64,000 bases of DNA from Mesorhizobium sp. M4B.F.Ca.ET.203.01.1.1. Lineage in GTDB: Bacteria > Pseudomonadota > Alphaproteobacteria > Rhizobiales > Rhizobiaceae. The stretch is taken from NCBI RefSeq assembly GCF_004791025.1, contig NZ_SRUO01000006.1, forward strand, positions 1-64,000, written 5' to 3'. Within the stretch, counting starts at the first letter, position 1, and each line of letters begins with the position of its first letter. The position numbers and the translations under genes are program-made. Below are positions 37,607-46,149 of this stretch, piece by piece. Under the pieces are notes generated by a model. That model made no database searches. It saw nothing but the letters and a program-made list of their open reading frames with translations, and was not told the DNA's origin.

Positions 37607-38752
37607 TCAGCCGGTATAGCGCCGGTGAAAGCGCGGCCCGAGGCTGGTCAGGATCTCGTAGCCGATCGTGCCGGCATGGCCGGCTGCGGCGTCGACGCTT
37701 TGCGACGGTCCGAGCAGCTCGACCAGGTCGCCTGCGCCGAGCTTGCCCTGCGGCAGCGCGGAAATGTCGAGGATGATCGAATCCATCGACACCCGCCCGA
37801 CAAAGGGCAGCCGCACGTTTTCGAACCAGGCGGCCGAGGCTGCGCGGCGATGCCAGCCATCGGCATAGCCGAGAGAGATCGTCGCCAGCCCGAGCGGATC
37901 CTCCGCGCGATAGGTGTGGCCGTAGCCGACGCCGGCACCTTTCTCGACGCTTCGCGTCTGTACCACCTTGGCCTGCAGCCGCACCACCGGCAGCATCGGA
38001 TTCGGCTCCGCCGGCGTCGGATTGATGCCGTAGAGCGCCGCGCCGGGGCGCACGAGATCAAAATGGAAGGCCGGTCCGAGGAAGATGCCGGAGGAGTTGG
38101 CGAGCGACGCGGGCGCCTCGGGGAGCATCTTGCGCAGGCGCTCGAAGGCCAGCCACTGTCGCTCGTTGGCCGGATGCGCCGGCTCGTCGGCGCAGGCGAG
38201 ATGGCTCATGACGAGGGTGACCGCGACGCCGTCGAAGGAAGTCGGCTCACGGCTCAGCGCCTCGACCTCCGCCGGCGACATGCCGAGCCTGGACATGCCG
38301 CTGTCGACCTGGATCGCAGCTGGCAGCTTGCGGCCGGCGGCCTGGCCGGCCTCACCCCAGGCCTTGAGCTGCGCGGCGCTGTTGATGACGGGAGCAAGTT
38401 CGGCTTCGACCGCCTCGTTTTCCGAGCCGGGCGGCAGCCCGTTCAGCACATAAATCGCCGGTCCGGGGCCGAGCGCCCGACGCAGCGCCACGCCTTCGGC
38501 GAGCAGCGCAACGAAAAAGCTCGTGCAGCCTTCCGCCGCCAGCGCCCGCGCCACTTCGGCGGCACCCAGCCCATAGCCGTCCGCCTTGACCACGCCGGCA
38601 CATTGCGCGGCGCCGAGTCGCGCCTTCAGCCGCCGGTAGTTTTCCCTGATGGCGCCAAGATCGATGGTCAGGATCGCCCCGGCTGTGGCCTCGCTAGGCA
38701 TGCAGCTACCCGCGTCAGGCGCTTGCGGCAAAGGCGCCTTGTCGCCGCTCAT
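37607..38752 (-). CDS. alr: Alanine racemase
   Basis: The 381-residue PLP enzyme interconverts L- and D-alanine for peptidoglycan or alanine catabolism. The PLP lysine is Lys56 in Val-Val-Lys-Ala-Asp-Gly-Tyr-Gly, and the second catalytic tyrosine is in Gly-Val-Gly-Tyr-Gly-His-Thr-Tyr. The start is uncertain: the ATG at 38701 (residue 18) fits the usual N-terminus. The 269-base gap upstream of the Rnk pair shows nothing recognisable. Proximity to dadA suggests that it serves the Dad pathway as well as the cell wall. Confidence 0.95.
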   Translation of the reverse strand: MSGDKAPLPQAPDAGSCMPSEATAGAILTIDLGAIRENYRRLKARLGAAQCAGVVKADGYGLGAAEVARALAAEGCTSFFVALLAEGVALRRALGPGPAIYVLNGLPPGSENEAVEAELAPVINSAAQLKAWGEAGQAAGRKLPAAIQVDSGMSRLGMSPAEVEALSREPTSFDGVAVTLVMSHLACADEPAHPANERQWLAFERLRKMLPEAPASLANSSGIFLGPAFHFDLVRPGAALYGINPTPAEPNPMLPVVRLQAKVVQTRSVEKGAGVGYGHTYRAEDPLGLATISLGYADGWHRRAASAAWFENVRLPFVGRVSMDSIILDISALPQGKLGAGDLVELLGPSQSVDAAAGHAGTIGYEILTSLGPRFHRRYTG

Positions 38753-38803
38753 CGAGGCGACCGCGCCAGGGTTGCGCCTGTTGCGAAGACGCGCGATTGC
38801 CGA

Positions 38804-38993
38804 CGCCGGCGCCGCCCCTCATCGCCCTGCCGGCCACTTCTCCCCGTATAGTGACGGGGAGAAGGGGCTGGCCGCAGCCTCGGTTGTCTTCCTGCAACGT
38901 TGGCGATTAGCGAAATCGGCGCCGACAGCTTCCCTCTCCCCGTCACTATACGGGGAGAGGATGCCGGCAGGCAGGTGAGGGGCAGCGCCGGCG
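38804..38993. repeat. 190-bp long inverted-repeat element (family C, copy 2)
   Basis: The outer arms CGCCGGCGCCGCCCCTCA... and ...TGAGGGGCAGCGCCGGCG and inner hairpins CTCCCCGTATAGTGACGGGG match copy 1 at 8940-9129, and the length is identical. The core carries AACGTTGGCGATTAGCGAAA, with few changes. It fills most of the 353-base gap between alr and rppH. Confidence 0.85.
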
Positions 38994-39105
38994 CTCCTCT
39001 ATGATGCTCTTGCCATGCATGGTTCATGTCAGCCTCTGGTACTTGCGGCGCACCGGCATCAATATCAAGAGTGCCCGATCCCGAACAGTGCGATCGAACG
39101 CGCCT

Positions 39106-39621
39106 CTACGGGACGAGATGCCGGAACGCCGCCACCACCTCTTCATAGACCTTGCGCTTGAACGGCACGATCAGCCCGGGCAGGTCCTGCATCGGCCGCC
39201 AAGCCCATTTGTCGAACTCGGCGGTGTGGCCGCCAGGCGGCGGGTTGATCTGGATTTCGCCGCTGTCGCCGTGGAAGCGATAGGCGAACCATTTCTGCGT
39301 CTGGCCGCGATAGCGCCCCTTGAAGGCAACGCCGACCAAGTGCGCCGGCAAATCGTAGTTGATCCATTCCGGCGCCTCGGCGAGCAGCGAGACCGAGCGC
39401 ATGCCGGTTTCCTCGTAAAGTTCCCGTCCCGCCGCCTCGAACGGCTCCTCGCCCTTGTCGATGCCGCCTTGCGGCATCTGCCAGAGCTGCGTCGTGCCGG
39501 CGAACTCGCTGTCCGGCTCGGCAATGCGATGGCCGACCCAGACCAGCCCGTCGCCATTGAGGATCATCAGGCCGACGCAGGGACGGTAAGGCAGCGTTTC
39601 GGGATCGATATTCTTGGCCAT
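39106..39621 (-). CDS. rppH: RNA pyrophosphohydrolase RppH
   Basis: The 171-residue Nudix enzyme removes pyrophosphate from the 5' end of mRNA, triggering decay. The Nudix box Gly-Gly-Ile-Asp-x-Gly-Glu...Arg-Glu-Leu-x-Glu-Glu-Thr-Gly is intact, and the opening [11 protein letters not shown] is the RppH start. Length is normal. It lies downstream of the divergent-polysaccharide-deacetylase gene and belongs to a conserved alphaproteobacterial block with ctpA. A wobble-paired hairpin repeat separates it from the deacetylase gene. Confidence 0.95.
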   Translation of the reverse strand: MAKNIDPETLPYRPCVGLMILNGDGLVWVGHRIAEPDSEFAGTTQLWQMPQGGIDKGEEPFEAAGRELYEETGMRSVSLLAEAPEWINYDLPAHLVGVAFKGRYRGQTQKWFAYRFHGDSGEIQINPPPGGHTAEFDKWAWRPMQDLPGLIVPFKRKVYEEVVAAFRHLVP

Positions 39622-39653
39622 CGTCGGACCTTCTGCGCTGCGGCGTGACGTCT

Positions 39654-39764
39654 GAGTAGTGAGTAGTGAGTAGTGAGTAGTGAGTAGTAAGTACCTATAG
39701 CTGGCAGAATCAGATCACGGCACCGAAACTATTCACTATTCACTATTCACTATTCACTATTCAC
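39654..39764. repeat. Tandem GAGTAGT repeats facing ACTATTC repeats (inverted pair)
   Basis: Five units of seven to nine bases (GAGTAGT(GA)) at 39654-39689 face about five ACTATTC units at 39728-39764. The units are complementary apart from G/A changes, which would be G-U pairs in one RNA strand, so a long hairpin is possible. The right end overlaps the deacetylase stop codon. It is not a CRISPR, since the units lack spacers. Confidence 0.75.
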
Positions 39765-40948
39765 CCTTTTTGCGGATCGATGGCTACCGCCGAAATCGGC
39801 ACGATCTCGATGCCGCGCTTCCTCGCCTCGGCCACCCAGGCCGAAACCGTATCGACGGTGAGATCGAAGGCCGAGCCGATGCCGACGGCAGTGCCCTTCG
39901 CCCGCGCGGTGGCTTCCAGCTCGTCCAGCTTCTTCAGGATCGCGCCACGATCCTGCACGGCGTCGATCGATGTGTCGCCGGCGACGAAGGGCACGCCGTC
40001 CTTCAGCGCCAGGTCGGGCGCCAGGCTGCGCGCCGACGAGCCGTCGTCGACATAGGCGAGACCCCTTTTGCCGAGCTCCGCCATGAAACTCGCCATCGCC
40101 CCTGGATCGGCCGAGAAGCGCGCGCCCATGTAATTCATGACGCCTGTATAGTTGGTCGTCCGCGACAGCGCCCAGTGCAGGTTCTTCAGGTTCTCGTCCG
40201 GGCTCGCCGCCACCGTCAGCGTGTTGCGGCCGGGATTGACGTTGGGGTAATCGAACGGCTCGAGCGGTATCTGCATGACGATCTCGTGCCCGCTCTGCCG
40301 CGCCGCCTGCATCCAGCGACCGATGCTGTTGCCTTGCGGAGCGAAGGCCAGCGTCACCTCGGCCGGCAATTTGGCGATCGCCGCCTGCGTGCCGGTCTGG
40401 GAGACGGCGAGCCCGCCGATGACGATCGCCACGCGCGCGCCCCGCGATCCCGACCACGGCCGCGCATAGACGTCGAACGGCCGCCTGCCGTCGGCGGCGC
40501 GGACCGGCAGCGGGCCGGTGTCGCTGGCTTCGATCAACGCCTTGTCAGGGATATGCGCGATCTTCAGGTTCTGGCCGATCGAGGAAGGATCGCGGATGAC
40601 GATGGCCGCCTTGGGCGGGCCATCGCCTTCCTCGGTCTGGACATGGATGATCTGCGGTCCGCCGGTCTTGGGCGTTTCGACCTTGGGTGCTGCCGTCGCC
40701 GTCTCCGCGGCGGGTGCCGGGGCAGGCGTCGCGGCCGCGGCCGGCGTCACCTTCGGCGTCGACACCGCGACCTCTTGCGGCTTGCGGAACGGTTTTTCGC
40801 GCAAGGCGATCGCGCCGGAGACACCGATCACCGCAAGCACAGCGAGCGTCGCCGCGACCGCGCCGGTGCTGATGCCGCGCGAGGCAACGCGCTGCGGCCT
40901 GGGAGCCTGCCCGAGCGGTCGTTCTATGTCCTTGCCGATGTCCACCAA
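39761..40948 (-). CDS. Divergent polysaccharide deacetylase family protein
   Basis: The 395-residue protein has one N-terminal membrane segment (about 29-47), a proline/alanine-rich linker of about 60 residues and a C-terminal divergent polysaccharide deacetylase (YibQ-like) domain. The domain has Ile-Val-Ile-Gly-Gly-Leu-Ala-Val-Ser, Pro-Leu-Glu-Pro-Phe-Asp-Tyr-Pro and Gly-Ala-Arg-Phe-Ser. It faces the periplasm. The family is predicted to remove acetyl groups from wall sugars but is mostly uncharacterised. It sits between ctpA and rppH, as in related rhizobia. Confidence 0.9.
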   Translation of the reverse strand: MVDIGKDIERPLGQAPRPQRVASRGISTGAVAATLAVLAVIGVSGAIALREKPFRKPQEVAVSTPKVTPAAAATPAPAPAAETATAAPKVETPKTGGPQIIHVQTEEGDGPPKAAIVIRDPSSIGQNLKIAHIPDKALIEASDTGPLPVRAADGRRPFDVYARPWSGSRGARVAIVIGGLAVSQTGTQAAIAKLPAEVTLAFAPQGNSIGRWMQAARQSGHEIVMQIPLEPFDYPNVNPGRNTLTVAASPDENLKNLHWALSRTTNYTGVMNYMGARFSADPGAMASFMAELGKRGLAYVDDGSSARSLAPDLALKDGVPFVAGDTSIDAVQDRGAILKKLDELEATARAKGTAVGIGSAFDLTVDTVSAWVAEARKRGIEIVPISAVAIDPQKG

Positions 40949-41154
40949 GCCGCAACCCCGAAGCGTTGGGACCGGCAGGTGGGCTCACCTCCCGGAACGC
41001 CACGCCAATCCAAGTCTCCTCGGCGCCTGCCACGCCTCGGGCGCGGCGCGCCGGCCGCGACCCCCCGAATCAAACTGCCGGAACCTCGCGGTCCCGGCAG
41101 CATCGCATTGCTTCGAACGGGCGGCCAGACCTCTCGGTCTGGTCCGCCGAATCC

Positions 41155-42480
41155 TTACTGGTTGAGCACGGCCTTCTGCGGATTCGGCGGGAACGCCGGA
41201 TCGGTCTTCTGGCCGCGCAGGAGCTGCTCGGCGTAGATCAGCTGCAGGTCGTCCTTCGGATCCGGCGGCACATAGGCGGCCGAGCCGGAGCCGGTCGAGC
41301 TCTCGTCCGCGCCCTTGATATGGCCCTTGAGGTCCGATTCGCCGCGCGTCAGGTCCCTGCCCTGCAGGTCCGCCGGCAGCGGCTGCTCGACCTTGATGTC
41401 GGGCGTGATGCCCTTGCCCTGGATCGACTTGCCCGAAGGCGTGTAATAGAGCGCCGTCGTCAGCCGCAGCGCGCCATTCTCGCCGAGCGGGATGATGGTC
41501 TGCACCGAGCCCTTGCCGAAGGACTGGGTGCCCACCACGGTGGCGCGGCGCAGGTCCTGCAGCGCGCCGGCGACGATTTCCGACGCGCTCGCCGAACCGC
41601 CATTGACCAGCACGATCAGCGGCTTGCCGCCGATGTCGTCGCCCGCCCTCGCGTCGAAGCGGGTGACGTCCTTCGGATCGCGGCCGCGCGTCGAGACGAT
41701 CTCGCCGCGGTCGAGGAAGGCATCCGACACGCTCACCGCCTGGTCGAGCAGGCCGCCCGGATTGAGGCGCAGATCGAGCACATAGCCCTTGAGCTTGTCG
41801 GCCGGCACTTGCTTCTTGATGGTGTCGATGGCGTTCTCGAGATCGTCGTAGGTCTTCTCGGTGAACGAGGTGATCTTCATGTAGCCGACGTCGTTCTCGA
41901 CGCGGAACTTGACCGCCTTGACCTTGATGATGTCGCGCACCACCGTCAGCTCGATCGGCTTGTCGGCGCCCTGGCGCAGGATGGTCAGCTTGATCGGCGT
42001 GTTGACCGGTCCGCGCATCTTCTCGACGGCGTCGTTGAGGGTCAGGCCGCGCACCTCCTCGCCGTCGATCTTGGCGATGTAGTCGCCGGCCAGCACGCCC
42101 GCCTTGGCGGCCGGCGTGTCGTCGATCGGCGTGATCACCTTGACCAGGTCGTTCTCCATGGTGACCTCGATGCCGAGGCCGCCGAACTCGCCCTTGGTCT
42201 GCACGCGCATGTCCTGCGCCTGCTCGGCGTTCATGTAGGACGAGTGCGGATCGAGCGAGGCCAGCATGCCGTTGATGGCGTTCTCGACCAGCGACTTGTC
42301 GTCCGGCGGCGTCACATACTGCGCCCGCACGCGCTCGAAAATGTCGCCGAAGATCGCCAGTTGCTTGTAGGTCTCGGAGCCCGCAGCGTTCGCCGTCGAG
42401 CCTGGCGCGCCGTAGACCAGGCTCATCGCTGACGCGCCCATCAGCGCGCCGGCGAACAGAAGCGAAAGTTTCCGCATCAT
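41155..42480 (-). CDS. ctpA: Carboxy-terminal processing protease (S41 family)
   Basis: The 441-residue periplasmic protease starts with a signal peptide (Met-Met-Arg-Lys-Leu, cleavage near residue 30). It has a PDZ domain (Gly-Leu-Gly-Ile-Glu-Val, Gly-Asp-Tyr-Ile-Ala-Lys-Ile-Asp) and the S41 catalytic domain with serine in Gly-Ser-Ala-Ser-Ala-Ser-Glu-Ile and lysine in Ser-Phe-Gly-Lys-Gly-Ser-Val. The start is the ATG at 42480, with AAGGA six bases upstream. The envC-like gene ends two bases before it, so the two are co-transcribed. CtpA proteases control wall hydrolase turnover. Confidence 0.95.
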   Translation of the reverse strand: MMRKLSLLFAGALMGASAMSLVYGAPGSTANAAGSETYKQLAIFGDIFERVRAQYVTPPDDKSLVENAINGMLASLDPHSSYMNAEQAQDMRVQTKGEFGGLGIEVTMENDLVKVITPIDDTPAAKAGVLAGDYIAKIDGEEVRGLTLNDAVEKMRGPVNTPIKLTILRQGADKPIELTVVRDIIKVKAVKFRVENDVGYMKITSFTEKTYDDLENAIDTIKKQVPADKLKGYVLDLRLNPGGLLDQAVSVSDAFLDRGEIVSTRGRDPKDVTRFDARAGDDIGGKPLIVLVNGGSASASEIVAGALQDLRRATVVGTQSFGKGSVQTIIPLGENGALRLTTALYYTPSGKSIQGKGITPDIKVEQPLPADLQGRDLTRGESDLKGHIKGADESSTGSGSAAYVPPDPKDDLQLIYAEQLLRGQKTDPAFPPNPQKAVLNQ

Positions 42481-42481
42481 T

Positions 42482-43837
42482 TCACGTCCTTCCAGAAAAA
42501 CGGTCCGCCCACCATGGGGTCGGATCGACGGGTTTTCCATCCTTGCGGAACTCGACATAGAGCTCCGGCGTGGCATTTCCATTCTGCGAGGCCGAGGTGC
42601 TCGCCACCCGGGCCTCTCCCATCGCGCCGACCGGTTCTCCTGCGAGCACCGACTGGCCAGTCGCGACACTGATTCTGCTCATCCCAGCCAGGACGACATG
42701 ATACCCGTCGCCGGCATTGAGGATCAAGAGTTGACCATAAGAGCGAAACGGCCCCGCATAAAGCACATTTCCATCCGCCGGCGCGGTGACGATGGCTCCC
42801 GATTGTGTCGCAACCATGTCCCCTTGCATCACCGCGCCGTTACCGTCATCGGCGCCGAAGCGCCGCTTGATCTTGCCGGTCACCGGCAGCGCGATCTGTC
42901 CCTGCAGCGCCGAGAACGGTGCCGCGGCCGTGAGCCGGTTGCCTTCCGGCACCGGCAGCGCGGCCAATTCCGCCGGCGCCGGCGTCTTGCCGTCTCCTCC
43001 CGGAGCCTGGTCGCCATCGGCCGATTTGCGCTCGGCCGCCTTGGCCTGGTCTGTCGCCCTGCGCGCCTTGTCGGCCTCCAGCGAGGCGATCAGTTCCTTG
43101 AGGCTGCCCGCCCTGGCGGCCAGTACCTGTGAGCGCTGCTTCTCGGCGGCGATCTCCGTCTCGGTGTCGGCCTGAAGCTTCTGCTTGGCCTCGAGCAGCA
43201 TACTCAGCCGCTTCTTTTCCGCCGCCTGTTCGCCGACCGCCGTCGTCAGCCTGGCCCGCTCCGCCTCGATCGAGGTCGTCACCCGCGTCTGTTCCTTGAG
43301 GTCGGCGAGCAGCACCTCGGTCTGCTGGCGCAATTCCGGCACCACCGCGCCGAGCAGGATGGCGCTACGCACCGACGACAGCGCGTCCTCCGGCTTGACC
43401 AGGATCGCCGGCGGCGGATTGAGGCCCATGCGTTGCAACGCGCCCAGCACTTCGGCCAGCACGTCGCGCCGCGCCGCCAGGGAGGCACGTATCTTCTGCT
43501 CTTCCGCTTTCAGGCCTTCCAGCTTGGCGCCGATGTCCTCGATGTCCTGGCCGAGCTTCTGCTCGGTCATCGCCGACTGGATCAACGCCGCGGTAATCGA
43601 GGCATGGTCCTTTTTGACCGCCGCAATGTCGGCGGCGAGCTTGGCCAGCCGCTCGGACGAGAGCGTGATTTCCTTCGAGACCTGTTCGTATTCGGCCCGG
43701 CTCCGGTCGGGATCGGGCGCTGGATCAAGGGTGTTTTCCGCCGCCAGCGCCGGACGGAACGCAATCAGCGCGGCGACAAATGTCAGGCCGCAGCGGCTGC
43801 GCCAGGCGCGCGTTCTCGAATTCCAGCCTTCAGACAT
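42482..43837 (-). CDS. EnvC-like murein hydrolase activator (LytM/M23 domain)
   Basis: The 451-residue protein has a signal peptide (cleavage near Ala-Leu-Ala-Ala at 33), two long coiled coils (about 45-120 and 165-260) and a C-terminal LytM domain (about 325-440). The coiled-coil plus LytM order is that of EnvC. The domain lacks the full metal-ligand set: a usual His-Gly position is Asn-Ala-Gly-Asp. It is therefore probably a regulator of amidases at division rather than an endopeptidase. It is one base from ctpA on the same strand, making a wall-remodelling operon. Confidence 0.9.
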   Translation of the reverse strand: MSEGWNSRTRAWRSRCGLTFVAALIAFRPALAAENTLDPAPDPDRSRAEYEQVSKEITLSSERLAKLAADIAAVKKDHASITAALIQSAMTEQKLGQDIEDIGAKLEGLKAEEQKIRASLAARRDVLAEVLGALQRMGLNPPPAILVKPEDALSSVRSAILLGAVVPELRQQTEVLLADLKEQTRVTTSIEAERARLTTAVGEQAAEKKRLSMLLEAKQKLQADTETEIAAEKQRSQVLAARAGSLKELIASLEADKARRATDQAKAAERKSADGDQAPGGDGKTPAPAELAALPVPEGNRLTAAAPFSALQGQIALPVTGKIKRRFGADDGNGAVMQGDMVATQSGAIVTAPADGNVLYAGPFRSYGQLLILNAGDGYHVVLAGMSRISVATGQSVLAGEPVGAMGEARVASTSASQNGNATPELYVEFRKDGKPVDPTPWWADRFSGRT

Positions 43838-44096
43838 CAGGCCCAGACTCTATCCGCCGCTTCGTTAACGAACCATCAACCATGATGGAGAACCCACAAC
43901 TACCGTGATGTCGGGCCATTGAGGCGGAAATTCGGAGAACTACGCATCTTCCGATCGCGCTTCCAGGGTCCTCAGGTCCTCGGCCAGGCGTACAGGCACG
44001 TCCATCCGATCATGCAGGATGGCTCATGACGCCGATCCGGCCGCCGGAAAGCTTGGGCCGAGCGTGCTGACCCTGGCGTGTCCTTTGGCCGCGACA

Positions 44097-44579
44097 TCAG
44101 GAGCGATGGTAGGGGTGTCCAGCAAGAATCGTCGCGGCCCGGTAGAGCTGCTCGCCCAGCATCACCCGCACCAGCTGATGCGGCCAGGTCAGCGCGCCGA
44201 ACGAGACCACCAGATCTGCCTGGTCGCGCAGCGACTGGTCGTGGCCGTCGGCGCCGCCGATGGCGATCACCAGCGCCTTTCGGCCGCTGTCGCGCAGCAG
44301 GCCGAGGCGGCCGGCGAATTCCTCGGAGGAGAAGCTCCTGCCGCGCTCGTCGAGCAGGATCAGCGCCGTGCCTTGCTGCAGCATCGTCTGCAGCTTCTGG
44401 CCTTCCTCGCGCCGGCGCTCGTTGGCGGTCTGGGCGCGGCCTTCGGCAATCTCGACGAGGCCGGCATATTCCAGCCCCACCGCCGGGCCGCTCCTAGCGA
44501 AGCGCTCGAAATAGCGGTCGGCGAGTTCTCTCTCGGGGCCGGCTTTCATCCGGCCCACGGCATGAACGGTGATCTTCAT
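44097..44579 (-). CDS. rlmH: 23S rRNA (pseudouridine1915-N3)-methyltransferase RlmH
   Basis: The 160-residue SPOUT-fold methyltransferase has Leu-Leu-Asp-Glu-Arg-Gly, Ile-Gly-Gly-Ala-Asp-Gly and the conserved C-terminal Arg-Ala-Ala-Thr-Ile-Leu-Ala-Gly-His-Pro-Tyr-His. It methylates pseudouridine 1915 in helix 69 of 23S rRNA. Length and ends are normal. It follows rsfS on the same strand, the standard pair. The 259-base gap downstream before envC shows nothing recognisable. Confidence 0.95.
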   Translation of the reverse strand: MKITVHAVGRMKAGPERELADRYFERFARSGPAVGLEYAGLVEIAEGRAQTANERRREEGQKLQTMLQQGTALILLDERGRSFSSEEFAGRLGLLRDSGRKALVIAIGGADGHDQSLRDQADLVVSFGALTWPHQLVRVMLGEQLYRAATILAGHPYHRS

Positions 44580-44648
44580 CCTTGCCTCGAAGAGCCGCTA
44601 GTGCATGTCACCCAGGGATTCGGGGACACGCACCCCAACGGTTACGGC

Positions 44649-45116
44649 TCAGTGAAGGGTCTCTTCCTCGAGGTCCGGCGCCTGCCACATCTTTTCGAGA
44701 TTGTAGAATTCGCGGACTTCGGGACGGAAGACATGGACGATGATGTCGCCCGAATCGATCAGGACCCAGTCGGCGCTGGCCAGCCCCTCGACGCGCGCCA
44801 TGCCGAGGCCGGCATCCTTGAGCGCCTTGAGGAGATGATCGGCGACAGCCGAGACATGACGGTGCGATCGGCCCGACGCTACGACCATGTAGTCGCCGAG
44901 GCTCGATTTCCCCTGGATGTCGATTGAGACGATGTTTTCGGCCTTGGAGTCTTCCAGACTGGCAAGGACTGTCTTGATGGCGCGGGACACGGCGTCATTT
45001 CCGCTGATCCCGGCCGGCGAAGGCACGATGTCGGCCTTCTTCCGCAGTGCTGTTCTCAGTGTCTTTCCTTTCGCAGCAAGAACAACCAAATCACCCGTGA
45101 AATCAGGTGACACCAC
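44649..45116 (-). CDS. rsfS: Ribosome silencing factor RsfS
   Basis: The conserved core (about residues 42-150) has Ile-Asp-Ile-Gln-Gly-Lys-Ser-Ser-Leu-Gly-Asp-Tyr-Met-Val-Val-Ala-Ser-Gly and Ala-Asp-Trp-Val-Leu-Ile-Asp-Ser-Gly-Asp, diagnostic of RsfS. The protein binds L14 and blocks subunit joining in starvation. The start given is a GTG at 45116 and makes 155 residues; the first 40 residues are not conserved, and a start nearer residue 20-25 is possible. In most alphaproteobacteria rsfS directly follows nadD, but here an MscS and an MFS gene lie between. Confidence 0.9.
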   Translation of the reverse strand: MVSPDFTGDLVVLAAKGKTLRTALRKKADIVPSPAGISGNDAVSRAIKTVLASLEDSKAENIVSIDIQGKSSLGDYMVVASGRSHRHVSAVADHLLKALKDAGLGMARVEGLASADWVLIDSGDIIVHVFRPEVREFYNLEKMWQAPDLEEETLH

Positions 45117-45269
45117 TTAGATAGGCAGAGTTCCGTTGCAGTTTCAAGACGGTGGCCCCGCGCTCGCCAACGCGACCCCCTCCGCTTGGTTCCGCAAAGC
45201 GGGAAAAAAGTCGGGAACCCATGGCGTCCACATGGGTTATCGGCTCGCCCACCAACCGGATTTCCCACC

Positions 45270-46127
45270 ATGCCGATCGATCCCCAGGACACGCTCCTCT
45301 CCGTGCAGGCTGGCCTCGCGCAACTCAGCAGCCTGATCGTCTCCTACTCCTTCTCGGCCGTCGGCGCCGTCATCTTGCTGGTCGTCGGCTATCTCGTCGC
45401 CGGCCTTGCCGAGCGCTCGATCTTCGCCGGCCTCGGTCACATCCACGGCTTCGACGCGACGCTGCGCCATTTCTTCTCGAAGATCGTCCGCTACGCCATC
45501 CTGATCCTCGTCGTGATCATGGTGCTCGGCCAGTTCGGCGTGCAGACCGCCTCGATCATCGCCGCCATCGGCGCCATCGGCCTCGCCATCGGCCTGGCGC
45601 TGCAGGGCACGCTGCAGAACATCGCCGCCGGCATCATGCTGCTTGCGCTGAGACCGTTTCGCATCGGCGAGTATGTCGAGGTCGGCCCCATTTCCGGCAC
45701 CATCGAGGAGATCGGCCTGTTCGCGACCCGGCTGCGGACGGTCGACGGCGTCTATGTGCTGGCGCCCAATTCGACGCTGTGGAACCAGCCGGTGCGCAAC
45801 TATACGCGCAACGGCGTCCGCCGCGGCGACGTCACGCTGACCATCGGCTCCTGGAACGACATCGACCTCGCGCAAAAGACGATGCTCGCCGTCGCCGCCA
45901 CCGAGCGGCGCGTCAGGCGCGAGCCGGCGCCGATCGCCTTCGTCGCCACGGTCGGCGACAGCGGCGTCGCCATCAGCCTGCGCTACTGGACTTCGTCCGC
46001 CGATTTCTTCGCCACCCAGATCGATCTCACCAAACGCGCCAAGCAGGCCTTCGACACCGAAGGCATTTCCGTCCCGGTGCCGCCGCCGGAAGCATCGCAC
46101 CAGGAACCGCCCTCAACCAGGCAGTAG
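45270..46127 (+). CDS. Small-conductance mechanosensitive channel (MscS family)
   Basis: The 285-residue protein has three membrane segments (about 15-45, 55-80 and 85-110). The third, Gly-Ala-Ile-Gly-Leu-Ala-Ile-Gly-Leu-Ala-Leu-Gln, is the glycine/alanine-rich MscS pore helix, followed by Arg-Pro-Phe-Arg-Ile-Gly-Glu-Tyr-Val. It opens on membrane tension to release solutes after osmotic downshock. I chose the ATG at 45270; the longer frame from 45186 adds a non-hydrophobic stretch. It is the only plus-strand gene inside the minus-strand nadD-rsfS block, which suggests insertion. Confidence 0.9.
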   Translation: MPIDPQDTLLSVQAGLAQLSSLIVSYSFSAVGAVILLVVGYLVAGLAERSIFAGLGHIHGFDATLRHFFSKIVRYAILILVVIMVLGQFGVQTASIIAAIGAIGLAIGLALQGTLQNIAAGIMLLALRPFRIGEYVEVGPISGTIEEIGLFATRLRTVDGVYVLAPNSTLWNQPVRNYTRNGVRRGDVTLTIGSWNDIDLAQKTMLAVAATERRVRREPAPIAFVATVGDSGVAISLRYWTSSADFFATQIDLTKRAKQAFDTEGISVPVPPPEASHQEPPSTRQ

Positions 46128-46149
46128 CGCAAGCTGTCGACAACGCGCC

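Noticed and set aside
39654..39764. CRISPR array
   Set aside because: The units of seven to nine bases are contiguous with no spacers, and no cas genes are in the window.
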